From Paramuribaculum sp. (GTDB lineage Bacteria; Bacteroidota; Bacteroidia; Bacteroidales; Muribaculaceae): a stretch of 13,451 nucleotides of DNA. Below are positions 7,453 to 13,451 of this stretch, in pieces. Location of the stretch: assembly GCA_029051835.1 (NCBI GenBank), contig JAIDKJ010000100.1:1-13451 (forward strand), in the 5' to 3' direction. Position 1 is the stretch's first letter. Each line of letters starts with the position of its first letter. The position numbers and the translations under genes were made by a program. The notes under the pieces are model-generated. The model saw only the letters and a list, made by a program, of their open reading frames with translations, made no database searches and was not told the DNA's origin.

Positions 7453-7896
7453 ATGAAGATCATACTTAAGGAAGACATTCCGTCGCTGGGTTACAAGGAC
7501 GACGTGGTCATCGTCAAAGACGGCTATGGCCGCAACTACCTCATCCCCCAGGGCAAGGCCGTGATAGCCAGCCCGTCGGCCCTCAAGTCGCTCGCCGAAG
7601 AGCAGAAACAGCGCGCACACAAGCTCGCCAAGATCAAGGCTGATGCCGAGGCTGTGGCCGAGTCGCTCAAGGACGTGGCTCTCACCATCGGTGCGAAGAC
7701 CAGCTCCACAGGCACCATCTTCGGATCGGTCAACAACATACAGATCGCCGAGGCTCTCGAGAAGCTGGGTCACAACATCGACCGCAAGCTCATCGTTATC
7801 AAGGAAACCGTCAAGGAAGTGGGCAAGTACGAAGCCACTGTGAAGCTCCACAAGGAAGTGGCAGTGACTATCCCCTTCGAAGTAGTGTCGGAGTAA
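7453..7896 (+). CDS. rplI: 50S ribosomal protein L9
   Basis: A 147-aa L9, normal length. The N-terminal 23S-rRNA-binding domain has MKIILKEDIPSLGYKDDVV and GYGRNYLIPQGKAV. It is joined by the long exposed helix (about 41-75, KSLAEEQKQRAHKLAKIKAD) to the C-terminal domain (SSTGTIFGSVNNIQIAEAL). L9 sits at the base of the L1 stalk and helps frame maintenance and subunit maturation. It is the last gene of the rpsF-rpsR-rplI operon, followed 44 nt later by a strong terminator. Confidence 0.97.
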   Translation: MKIILKEDIPSLGYKDDVVIVKDGYGRNYLIPQGKAVIASPSALKSLAEEQKQRAHKLAKIKADAEAVAESLKDVALTIGAKTSSTGTIFGSVNNIQIAEALEKLGHNIDRKLIVIKETVKEVGKYEATVKLHKEVAVTIPFEVVSE

Positions 7897-7940
7897 ATCT
7901 CCCACTGCTCCCGGAGGCATCAGCTTCCACTGGATATATC

Positions 7941-7982
7941 ATTGAGGCCGTGCTGCAAAGCGCGGCCTCAATCGTTTTTTTT
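7941..7982 (+). terminator. Rho-independent terminator after rplI
   Basis: A 13-bp stem (7941-7953 with 7960-7972; one G-T pair) closes the loop TGCAAA and is followed, after CG, by eight T (7975-7982). It ends the ribosomal operon. On the opposite strand the hairpin is not followed by a T-run, so it should not serve the convergent SGNH hydrolase gene well. Confidence 0.92.
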
Positions 7983-7995
7983 CGGATTGTTGTTT

Positions 7996-8751
7996 TTACT
8001 CTTTAGGCAGTGCGAGCTTCGGCTCCATTATGTCGATCCACAGGCGCGACATGCGGTAGTGGGCGGCCGTGGTGGGATGTATGCCGTCCCACACCCAGTA
8101 TTCCGGCGCGCCGACGGCAGTCAGCTCCGTTATCAGGCTGTCAAACGGTATCACGGTCAGATCGTGCCGCGCCGCTATCTCGCGCACGGCCGCAGCAAGC
8201 TCTTTTATCATTCGCTCCCTTTCGGGATAGGATGCATCCTGCCCTATGCGGCCGGCCTTGGCGGTGAAGGGAGTGCATATGGCTATCTGCACTCCCGGCA
8301 GAGAGTCGGCCGTAAGGCATATGAGCGAATCGAGCTGCTGTCTGAACCGCTCGACGCTGAACTCCACCCTGTCGGGCTGTCTGAGATGATGATGCACGTC
8401 GTTGGTGCCTGCAAGTATCGACACCACGTCGGGACGCAGCGCTATCACATCCTCCTGCCATCGCGCCGCCATATCGCTCAGCCTATGCCCGCTGATCCCT
8501 CGGTTGTGGAATTGCAGTCCGGCTCCGGCATATTCGCTCATGAAGTACCCGGCCGTCATTTCCATATAACCGTGGCCGAAAATGTGGTTGAAGTCGTCGT
8601 GCGACCGCTTGTCTGATGCCACGCCGCGGCCTCCTCCCCAGTTGCCGTCGGTGATGGAGTCGCCTATGAACAGCAGAGTCCGTGCCGTCGACGTAATCGC
8701 GCCGGTGGCCAGCAGCAGTGCGGCCGCCACCGAAAGTGCTGTCTTTTTCAT
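7996..8751 (-). CDS. Secreted SGNH/GDSL-family hydrolase
   Basis: A 251-aa exported esterase/lipase-like protein. Residues 1-23 form a signal peptide (MKK, hydrophobic core, ITSTA). The four SGNH blocks are present: block I FIGDSITDG with nucleophile Ser32, block II NRGISGH with Gly85/Gly88, block III GTND with Asn117, and block V DGIHP with Asp222 and His225. The closest style is the GDSL group that includes carbohydrate acetyl-esterases of gut Bacteroidota, so deacetylation of a glycan in the periplasm is plausible but not proven. It begins 40 nt downstream of trmD on the same strand and is likely the last gene of that operon. It converges on rplI, with 99 bp between the genes. Confidence 0.9.
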   Translation of the reverse strand: MKKTALSVAAALLLATGAITSTARTLLFIGDSITDGNWGGGRGVASDKRSHDDFNHIFGHGYMEMTAGYFMSEYAGAGLQFHNRGISGHRLSDMAARWQEDVIALRPDVVSILAGTNDVHHHLRQPDRVEFSVERFRQQLDSLICLTADSLPGVQIAICTPFTAKAGRIGQDASYPERERMIKELAAAVREIAARHDLTVIPFDSLITELTAVGAPEYWVWDGIHPTTAAHYRMSRLWIDIMEPKLALPKE

Positions 8752-8791
8752 GCCGGTGTCAGAGTGGTTGAAATGCTTAAGTTACTTATCC

Positions 8792-9472
8792 TTACTCCCG
8801 GTCGAGCAGGTCGGGGCGCAGGCGGCGTGTGCGCTCCATCGCCTGATCGTAGCGCCACTGGTCTATGCGGGCCTGATGACCCGACAGGAGTATGTCGGGC
8901 ACTTGCCAGCCCTTGTAGTCGGCCGGACGCGAATAGACCGGCGGGGCGAGCAGATTGTCCTGAAACGAGTCGGACAGCGCGCTCTGTTCGTCGCCTATCG
9001 CCCCCGGTATTAGCCTTACTATGGCGTCGGTGATCACCATTGCGGGGAGTTCGCCCCCGGTGAGAACATAGTCGCCAACGGATATCTCACGGGTTATCAG
9101 ATGCTCGCGCACTCGGTAGTCCACCCCCTTGTAGTGGCCGCAGAGTATTATGATATTCTCGAGCATCGACATCGAGTTGGCCATCGGCTGGTCGAAGGTT
9201 TCGCCGTCGGGCGAGGTGAATATCACCTCGTCATAGTTGCGTTCGGCCTTCAGAGCCGAGATCGCGCGGTCGATCGGTTCCACCTGCATCACCATCCCGG
9301 CTTCGCCGCCAAACGGATAGTCGTCCACTTTGCGGTGACGGTTGGTGGTATAGTCGCGCAGGTTGTGGACATGTATGTCGACAAGACCCTTGTTGCGGGC
9401 GCGTTTGATGATTGAACATCCGAGCGGAGATTCGAATATCTCCGGCAACACTGTCAGCAGATCAATTCTCAT
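8792..9472 (-). CDS. trmD: tRNA (guanine37-N1)-methyltransferase
   Basis: A 226-aa TrmD, which methylates N1 of G37 next to the anticodon using S-adenosylmethionine and prevents +1 frameshifting. It has the start [17 protein letters not shown], the motif [13 protein letters not shown] at 50-62, and the SAM-binding trefoil-knot motifs SPDGETFDQ (87-95), [10 protein letters not shown] (111-120) and [12 protein letters not shown] (130-141). The catalytic region has R153 and LSDSF with Asp168, equivalent to the E. coli catalytic Asp169. It is slightly shorter than the E. coli protein. Its start overlaps the end of the WYL regulator gene by 11 nt, so translation is probably coupled. It is separated from rpsP/rimM/rplS, its usual partners in many bacteria, as is common in Bacteroidota. 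Confidence 0.97.
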   Translation of the reverse strand: MRIDLLTVLPEIFESPLGCSIIKRARNKGLVDIHVHNLRDYTTNRHRKVDDYPFGGEAGMVMQVEPIDRAISALKAERNYDEVIFTSPDGETFDQPMANSMSMLENIIILCGHYKGVDYRVREHLITREISVGDYVLTGGELPAMVITDAIVRLIPGAIGDEQSALSDSFQDNLLAPPVYSRPADYKGWQVPDILLSGHQARIDQWRYDQAMERTRRLRPDLLDRE

Positions 9473-10361
9473 AATTGCGGAGGCTGGCCTTCAGGCTCTC
9501 GGTGACCATCACGCGAAGCTCCGGAGGCTCCATGACGGTAAGATTGGCTCCGTGACTCAGCAGTTCCTGGAGAAAATCGGCGGTGAGCTTGAGGCGGTAG
9601 GTGAATATTGAATAATTGTCGTGGATCATCTCCTGCTGGGAGGAGTGGAGCGGCAGCGCTCTGAAATATTTGGCCTGGCGGGCTTCGACGCGGATCACCA
9701 CCCGCTTCGCTTCGGCGTGGGAATACATTATGCCGAAGCAGTCGGCGAAGTACTGTTCCGGATCGAAATCGTCGGGCATTGCAAACTTGTCGTTGAGCAG
9801 CACTACCGCCGCCATGCGGTCGAGGGCATAGGTCTTGATCTTGTCTTCGGCCACGTTGCGTCCGGTCACGTACCACCGCTGCCTGAACAGTTTCAGGAAA
9901 TACGGTTCGACGGTCACGTCGGGCGTGGGATTGCTGCGCATGTAGTTGCTGTAGGTAAACCGTAGCGGCTTCAGCTCCTTTATGGCGGCGATGGCCGTGG
10001 ACAGAAACTGGCGCGACGATGGCACATCTTCGAGAAACACTCTGTGGCTCACCGAACGGGCGTCGGTCAGAACGTTGCTCATCGCAGCCGAGTTGAGCAT
10101 CCATTCCGTCACCGAATCGTCGTGTTTGTCGCCGCCGTTGTCGATGTAATACTCGTAGGTCGACGGATCACACTCGATATTGATCTTGAAAAGCTCCTCG
10201 ATGGCGTTGCGGTAGTTGTAGAACGTGCGTCGCGGCAGCCGTTCGCCGTCCGACACTTCGGCTCTGCACCACAGTTCGTTTAGCTCGTCGCGGGTGATCG
10301 CTCCGTGCCGGCGTATGGTTTCGATGATCCAGATATAGCGGCTAAACAGGTTTTTCGGCAT
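9462..10361 (-). CDS. WYL-domain transcriptional regulator
   Basis: A 299-aa protein with a winged-helix N-terminus (about 1-75; [20 protein letters not shown] and [15 protein letters not shown] as the DNA-reading helices). A WYL domain follows at about 118-200 ([35 protein letters not shown]). The C-terminal extension, about 215-299, is of the WCX type. The WYL signature reads Trp163-Tyr164-Val165. WYL domains bind nucleic-acid or nucleotide ligands and control DNA-damage, phage-defence or metabolic genes; the target here is unknown. Its start overlaps the symporter gene by 20 nt and its end overlaps trmD by 11 nt, so it is embedded in a housekeeping operon rather than beside a defence island. 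Autoregulation of the operon is possible, but I see no obvious operator. Confidence 0.9.
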   Translation of the reverse strand: MPKNLFSRYIWIIETIRRHGAITRDELNELWCRAEVSDGERLPRRTFYNYRNAIEELFKINIECDPSTYEYYIDNGGDKHDDSVTEWMLNSAAMSNVLTDARSVSHRVFLEDVPSSRQFLSTAIAAIKELKPLRFTYSNYMRSNPTPDVTVEPYFLKLFRQRWYVTGRNVAEDKIKTYALDRMAAVVLLNDKFAMPDDFDPEQYFADCFGIMYSHAEAKRVVIRVEARQAKYFRALPLHSSQQEMIHDNYSIFTYRLKLTADFLQELLSHGANLTVMEPPELRVMVTESLKASLRNYEN

Positions 10362-11826
10362 AGGCGGTCGGTGTCTGTCGCTGTGCGGCCTGAGAGGCAG
10401 CGGCGAGTCCTGTCATGGTGAGCAGGGCGTTGATGATGAGAAGTTCGAAGCCGGTTTCGTAGCCCCATGCGCGGTGGAGCGTCCATTGGGTGACCCATGC
10501 GAGAGCCGGAGCGGCGATGCAGATGGCCGGCACCCACGAGTCGCGCACCTGCCGGCGGGTCAGCAGTCCGAAGGCGAATAGGCCGAGTATCGGGCCGTAG
10601 GTATAGGATGCGAGGGTATATACGGCGCTGATGGCGTCATCCTCGCTCAGATGGTAGAACACCACTATCACCAGCCCCATCGCCGCCGCCATGGCTCCGT
10701 GTATGCGGCGGCGCACTATCGTGAGCCTTTGCGGGTCGAGGCGCCGGGGAGCGTCGAGTATGTCTACGGTCAGCGATGTCGTCAGCGACGTCAGGGCCGA
10801 GCCGGCGGCCGAATAGGCAGCCGCTATCAGTCCTACCACAAACACTATCCCGGCCACCACCGGCATTCCGTCGTGAGAGGCCACAAGCCCGAACAGTTCG
10901 TCTGATTTTTCAGGCAGCTCTATCGAGTTGTGCGAGGTGTAGAGAAGCAGCATCGTGCCGAGGATCAGGAAGAGGCCTATCACGAAAAACTGCATCACAC
11001 CGCTCCATATCATGTTTTTGCGGGAGCTGACAGAGTCGCGGCACGACAGATGGCGCTGCATCATGTCCTGGTCGAGTCCGTTGGTGGCTATGGCCATGAA
11101 CACTCCGGCCAGAAACTGTTTCCAGAACCACTGGCCCGATTTCGGATCGTCGAAGAAAAATACACGGCTGCTGTGGTGGCTCCCCACGGCGTCGATCAGC
11201 TGCGCGGGGCCGAGGCCGAGATCTTTGGCGATGAATATGATGCATAGCGCTACCGAGCCTATCAGGCAGGCGCTCTTGAGCAGGTCGGTCCATACGAGGG
11301 CTTTCACGCCCCCCTTCACCGTGTAGAGCCAGATGAGGGCTATCGTTGCGGCCACATTGACCTCGAAGGGTATGCCGAGCGGACGGAACACAAGCAGCTG
11401 GAGCACGGCGCATACCACAAAAAATCTCACCGAGGCGCCAAGGATCTTCGACACGAAGAATATCCACGCTCCGCTGCGGTAGCTGTTGCTGCCGAAACGC
11501 TGGCCGAGATAACCGTAGATCGACACCAGCCCCAGACGGTAGAAGAGCGGCACGAGCACCACAGCTATCACCACATAGCCCACGATGAAGCCCATCACCA
11601 TCTGCAGGTAGGCGTAGCCCTTGGCCGCCACCATCCCCGGAACGGAGATGAACGTCACGCCCGAAATGGCCGCGCCCACCATGGCGAAGGCCACCACAGG
11701 CCACGGTGCCTTGCGGTTGCCGGTAAAGAATGTTTCGTTGTCGCTGCCGCGCGATGCAAGCCATGAGATGCCTATGAGCAACGCGAAGTAGCAGGCCACG
11801 GTGGCTATCACTGTCAGTGGAGTCAT
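10342..11826 (-). CDS. Sodium:solute symporter (SSS family)
   Basis: A 494-aa inner-membrane protein with about 13 hydrophobic segments and the SSS-family layout. It has an N-terminal helix, then FFTGNRKAPWPVVAFAMVGA and ISGVTFISVPG, the loop GYLGQRFGSNSYRSG, then WLYTVKGGVKALVWTDLLKS, and AAAYSAAGSALTSLTTSLTVD in the helix that supplies Na+ ligands. It co-transports an organic solute with Na+; the substrate cannot be named, since sialic acid, sugar and other solute carriers share this fold. The start MTPLTVIATV at 11826 fits the promoter 32 nt upstream. It is the first gene of the operon running to the WYL regulator, trmD and the SGNH hydrolase. A pairing of sialic-acid-like uptake with an SGNH esterase is tempting but unproven. 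Confidence 0.92.
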   Translation of the reverse strand: MTPLTVIATVACYFALLIGISWLASRGSDNETFFTGNRKAPWPVVAFAMVGAAISGVTFISVPGMVAAKGYAYLQMVMGFIVGYVVIAVVLVPLFYRLGLVSIYGYLGQRFGSNSYRSGAWIFFVSKILGASVRFFVVCAVLQLLVFRPLGIPFEVNVAATIALIWLYTVKGGVKALVWTDLLKSACLIGSVALCIIFIAKDLGLGPAQLIDAVGSHHSSRVFFFDDPKSGQWFWKQFLAGVFMAIATNGLDQDMMQRHLSCRDSVSSRKNMIWSGVMQFFVIGLFLILGTMLLLYTSHNSIELPEKSDELFGLVASHDGMPVVAGIVFVVGLIAAAYSAAGSALTSLTTSLTVDILDAPRRLDPQRLTIVRRRIHGAMAAAMGLVIVVFYHLSEDDAISAVYTLASYTYGPILGLFAFGLLTRRQVRDSWVPAICIAAPALAWVTQWTLHRAWGYETGFELLIINALLTMTGLAAASQAAQRQTPTAYAEKPV

Positions 11827-11857
11827 GTCTGTTTCCGTCTGTATGGTATTGATGATG

Positions 11858-11889
11858 CAAAGATACGAATTACCTCAGACATACACCAA
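11858..11889 (-). promoter_or_regulatory. Bacteroidota-type promoter of the symporter-WYL-trmD-SGNH operon
   Basis: On the minus strand, TTGG (11886-11889), exactly 20 bases, then TATCTTTG (11858-11865). The -7 box ends 31 bases before the symporter ATG at 11826. No other promoter-like match was seen within the downstream genes. Confidence 0.8.
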
Positions 11890-11916
11890 TCCGCCCCCGC
11901 CAAAGAATGATCAAAA

Positions 11917-11966
11917 GAGGCACTGTGCCAAAAACGATAGTTTGTTTACAGTGCCTTGTTTTTTTT
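11917..11966. terminator. Hairpin, likely bidirectional terminator below the GNAT-nuclease gene
   Basis: A 9-bp inverted repeat (AGGCACTGT 11918-11926 with 11948-11956) surrounds a 21-nt loop. On the plus strand it is followed by TG and eight T (11959-11966). On the minus strand, the direction of the gene ending at 12004, it is followed by CTTTTG. The left arm can also fold on itself (GGCAC-T-GTGCC, 11919-11929). It probably ends the ATP-grasp/GNAT-nuclease transcript, though the long loop also resembles an inverted-repeat remnant. Confidence 0.55.
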
Positions 11967-12003
11967 CATGATGATCCGTGAATGACACCGATATCAGGGT
12001 GGT

Positions 12004-13053
12004 TCATAGAATCAGATTGACTATATAGACTATATTCTTCTCCAGCATCGAATTGTCATCGGGGATGGCCGCGACGCTGCCCCCCGATTTACTGACTCCC
12101 GACAGGAGTCGTTCGATGGCTCTGCCTGTGTCGGTTCCGGCATATGCTCTGTCGGTGTTGAGAATGACCATGAATTTGAAGGCATCCGGCGATTTCTCTT
12201 TCTTTTTTCCATGCAGCAGGCCGGTTATGTCATCTTTTATGCCGTTTGTCTGCGCGGCGCCGAACTCATCCCGCTTTACGGGAATGTTGCATTTGATTTC
12301 AGCTATTATCGGGACGCCGTCAAGATGTTTGATGTCATATCCGTTGGCATTGGCATGCTGCGATCTGATGGTGATTTTCATCTTTTCGGCCTGCGGAGTC
12401 GGTATGAAATCGCGCGCCAGCAGATAATCCACAAAGCCTATTGTGGCGAGCGTCGTTATGCGGTTGTTGACTTTGCTGAGTGTGTTTTTAAGCCGGAGCA
12501 GTCCGGGCAGACCCATATGGTCTATCGTGCAGTCGGTGCTTTGCAGCGCAGTCATTCTTTTGCCGGCAGGCGACTCGCCGAATGTTTCATGAGTCAGTTG
12601 CATCTCTGTGGTGATCCGTTCGGTCGTTTGTCGGCGGAATCCGAATGCCGACATGTAGCGCATGGATCTGTCATGAGCCGGCGTGGTCCTGACATCGTAT
12701 CTCTGATCCAGAAGTGTTTTCAGCATTATGGCTGTTCCGCGGGTCACCAGTTGTGTGCCGGGATAGTCCGGAACGCGACCGCCGTGAAAGACTATCTTGG
12801 AATCCATTACCTCGATGACGCAGAACGCCATTGGCGCCCCCGATTCGCGCTCGAACATGGCGTAGCAGTGCCACGTGCCGGTAAGCCGGCAGAAATCCCA
12901 CATGTCCTCATCATTCTCGACGCCCTCTACGATATGCGACAGATCTTCCCGGCTGAGAAGTCCCACCACATGCATGTCAGGTGTCAGTGGAAGCCACTGA
13001 ACATGCTCATCGTCGGGAAAATGCCGCAGCAGATGAAGTCCGTCTATGCTCAT
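12004..13053 (-). CDS. GNAT acyltransferase-like domain fused to a PD-(D/E)XK nuclease-like domain
   Basis: A 349-aa protein with two parts. Residues about 25-145 resemble a GNAT fold: a strand around MAFCVIEVMD (75-84), then TQLVTRGTAIMLKTLL (100-115) where the acyl-CoA loop and helix would lie, and AHDRSMRYMSAFGFRR (126-141), the usual C-terminal GNAT pattern. The segment 190-215 looks helical. Residues about 225-349 resemble a restriction-type PD-(D/E)XK core, with Asp240 in NGYDIKHLDG and AEIKCN with Glu252 and Lys254, then a strand at FKFMVILNTD. Both assignments rest on motifs only. The frame can start at TTG (13062), but the ATG at 13053, five bases after the preceding stop codon, is preferred. 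It is therefore tightly coupled to the ATP-grasp gene. The sequence is less GC-rich than the transporter genes. Not a family I can name. Confidence 0.7.
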   Translation of the reverse strand: MSIDGLHLLRHFPDDEHVQWLPLTPDMHVVGLLSREDLSHIVEGVENDEDMWDFCRLTGTWHCYAMFERESGAPMAFCVIEVMDSKIVFHGGRVPDYPGTQLVTRGTAIMLKTLLDQRYDVRTTPAHDRSMRYMSAFGFRRQTTERITTEMQLTHETFGESPAGKRMTALQSTDCTIDHMGLPGLLRLKNTLSKVNNRITTLATIGFVDYLLARDFIPTPQAEKMKITIRSQHANANGYDIKHLDGVPIIAEIKCNIPVKRDEFGAAQTNGIKDDITGLLHGKKKEKSPDAFKFMVILNTDRAYAGTDTGRAIERLLSGVSKSGGSVAAIPDDNSMLEKNIVYIVNLIL

Positions 13054-13058
13054 GATGG

Positions 13059-13448
13059 TCAATAGCAGGAATTGTTGTTATAGGCGAGCTGTCGACGGTC
13101 GGCCTGCATCAGCACTTCGGCAATGGCCTCCGATATCGGCAGTCCGGTTTCCTTCTCGATCCACAGCCATTGGCCGTTGGGGTTGCATTCGAGGAATACA
13201 TAACGGCCGTCGGGAGTCAGGATGAAATCAAAACACCCGAAATTGAGGTGCATCCTCCGCAAATAGGCAAGACAGAACGCTCTGATTGATTCGGGTGTGT
13301 CGATGGGCTCATGGCGTATGCCGAAATCATATCCTTGACGCCAGTCGATCATGCCCTCTTCCTCTCCCTGCGCCTGTGAATCGATCTTGCACGCAAAAAT
13401 GCGGTCGGGCACTACGGAACCCCTCAGCCCGTGAGTTTTGGGTGTGTT
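13059..13448 (-). CDS. C-terminal part of an MvdD/graspetide-type ATP-grasp ligase, partial at window edge
   Basis: About 129 codons of the C-terminal half of an ATP-grasp enzyme. The end of the nucleotide/Mg2+ site is clear: FGCFDFILTPDGRYVFLECN, followed by PNGQWLWIEKETGLPI. Asp, Glu and Asn in DF...LECNPNG are the metal ligands. The PNGQWLWIE...GLPI signature is typical of the MvdC/MvdD ligases that form ester or amide cross-links on graspetide precursor peptides. Upstream, IFACKIDSQ and IDWR also fit this family. Full enzymes are about 300-330 residues, so the N-terminal half should lie beyond the window. The only in-frame start available here is a GTG at 13412, but family-like sequence (LRGSVVPDRIF) continues above it. 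An in-frame TAA sits at 13449-13451. No precursor peptide is visible in the window. A downstream GNAT-domain gene recalls the acetyltransferase of microviridin clusters. Confidence 0.75.
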   Translation of the reverse strand, partial: NTPKTHGLRGSVVPDRIFACKIDSQAQGEEEGMIDWRQGYDFGIRHEPIDTPESIRAFCLAYLRRMHLNFGCFDFILTPDGRYVFLECNPNGQWLWIEKETGLPISEAIAEVLMQADRRQLAYNNNSCY

Positions 13449-13451
13449 TTA

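Noticed and set aside
7411..7920. A 169-codon minus-strand open frame opposite rplI
   Set aside because: It lies antisense to the certain ribosomal protein L9 gene and lacks any recognisable motif.
12211..13065. A 284-codon plus-strand open frame opposite the GNAT-nuclease gene
   Set aside because: The minus-strand frame has coherent GNAT and nuclease-like motifs, tight coupling to the ATP-grasp gene and a terminator; the plus frame has none of these.
1..13451. CRISPR array, tRNA, rRNA or intact insertion sequence
   Set aside because: No regularly spaced repeats, no cloverleaf-like or rRNA-like sequence, and no transposase were seen on either strand.

Overview
This looks like chromosomal DNA of a GC-rich member of the Bacteroidota, order Bacteroidales. 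I would guess a Muribaculaceae-like gut lineage, but the family-level guess is inference. Four upstream regions carry the Bacteroidota promoter pattern (a TTG/TTTG element, 20 bases, then TAnnTTTG). Most starts have no Shine-Dalgarno sequence, and rpsF-rpsR-rplI are adjacent without ssb. Only those three ribosomal genes are on the plus strand; all other genes are on the minus strand.

Layout, left to right. (1) 43-4336, minus: an nhaC-type Na+/H+ antiporter with its own, nearly leaderless promoter, then a secreted M16 zinc peptidase ending in a strong terminator. (2) 4401-6520, minus: a three-gene unit with its own promoter. It encodes a 273-aa protein with two copies of a recombinase-core-binding-like helical domain, a small HNH-type zinc protein, and an ADP-ribosylglycohydrolase. 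Spacing is tight (31 and 6 nt) and the first two genes look AT-richer than their surroundings. (3) 6655-7982, plus: rpsF-rpsR-rplI with a good promoter, a leader that folds like the S6:S18 autoregulatory element, and a strong terminator. (4) 7996-11889, minus: an overlapping operon of sodium:solute symporter, WYL-domain regulator, trmD, and a secreted SGNH/GDSL hydrolase. (5) 12004-13451, minus, cut by the window edge: the C-terminal part of an MvdD/graspetide-type ATP-grasp ligase, followed 5 nt later by a GNAT domain fused to a PD-(D/E)XK nuclease-like domain.

Regions 1, 3 and 4 are mostly housekeeping or ordinary accessory functions. Regions 2 and 5 are the best candidates for something undescribed. 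Region 2 joins an HNH protein, a catalytic-domain-less tandem core-binding-like protein and an enzyme that removes ADP-ribose. Region 5 joins a peptide-modifying ATP-grasp ligase to an acetyltransferase-nuclease fusion. The functions of both as systems are inference from gene order and motifs.
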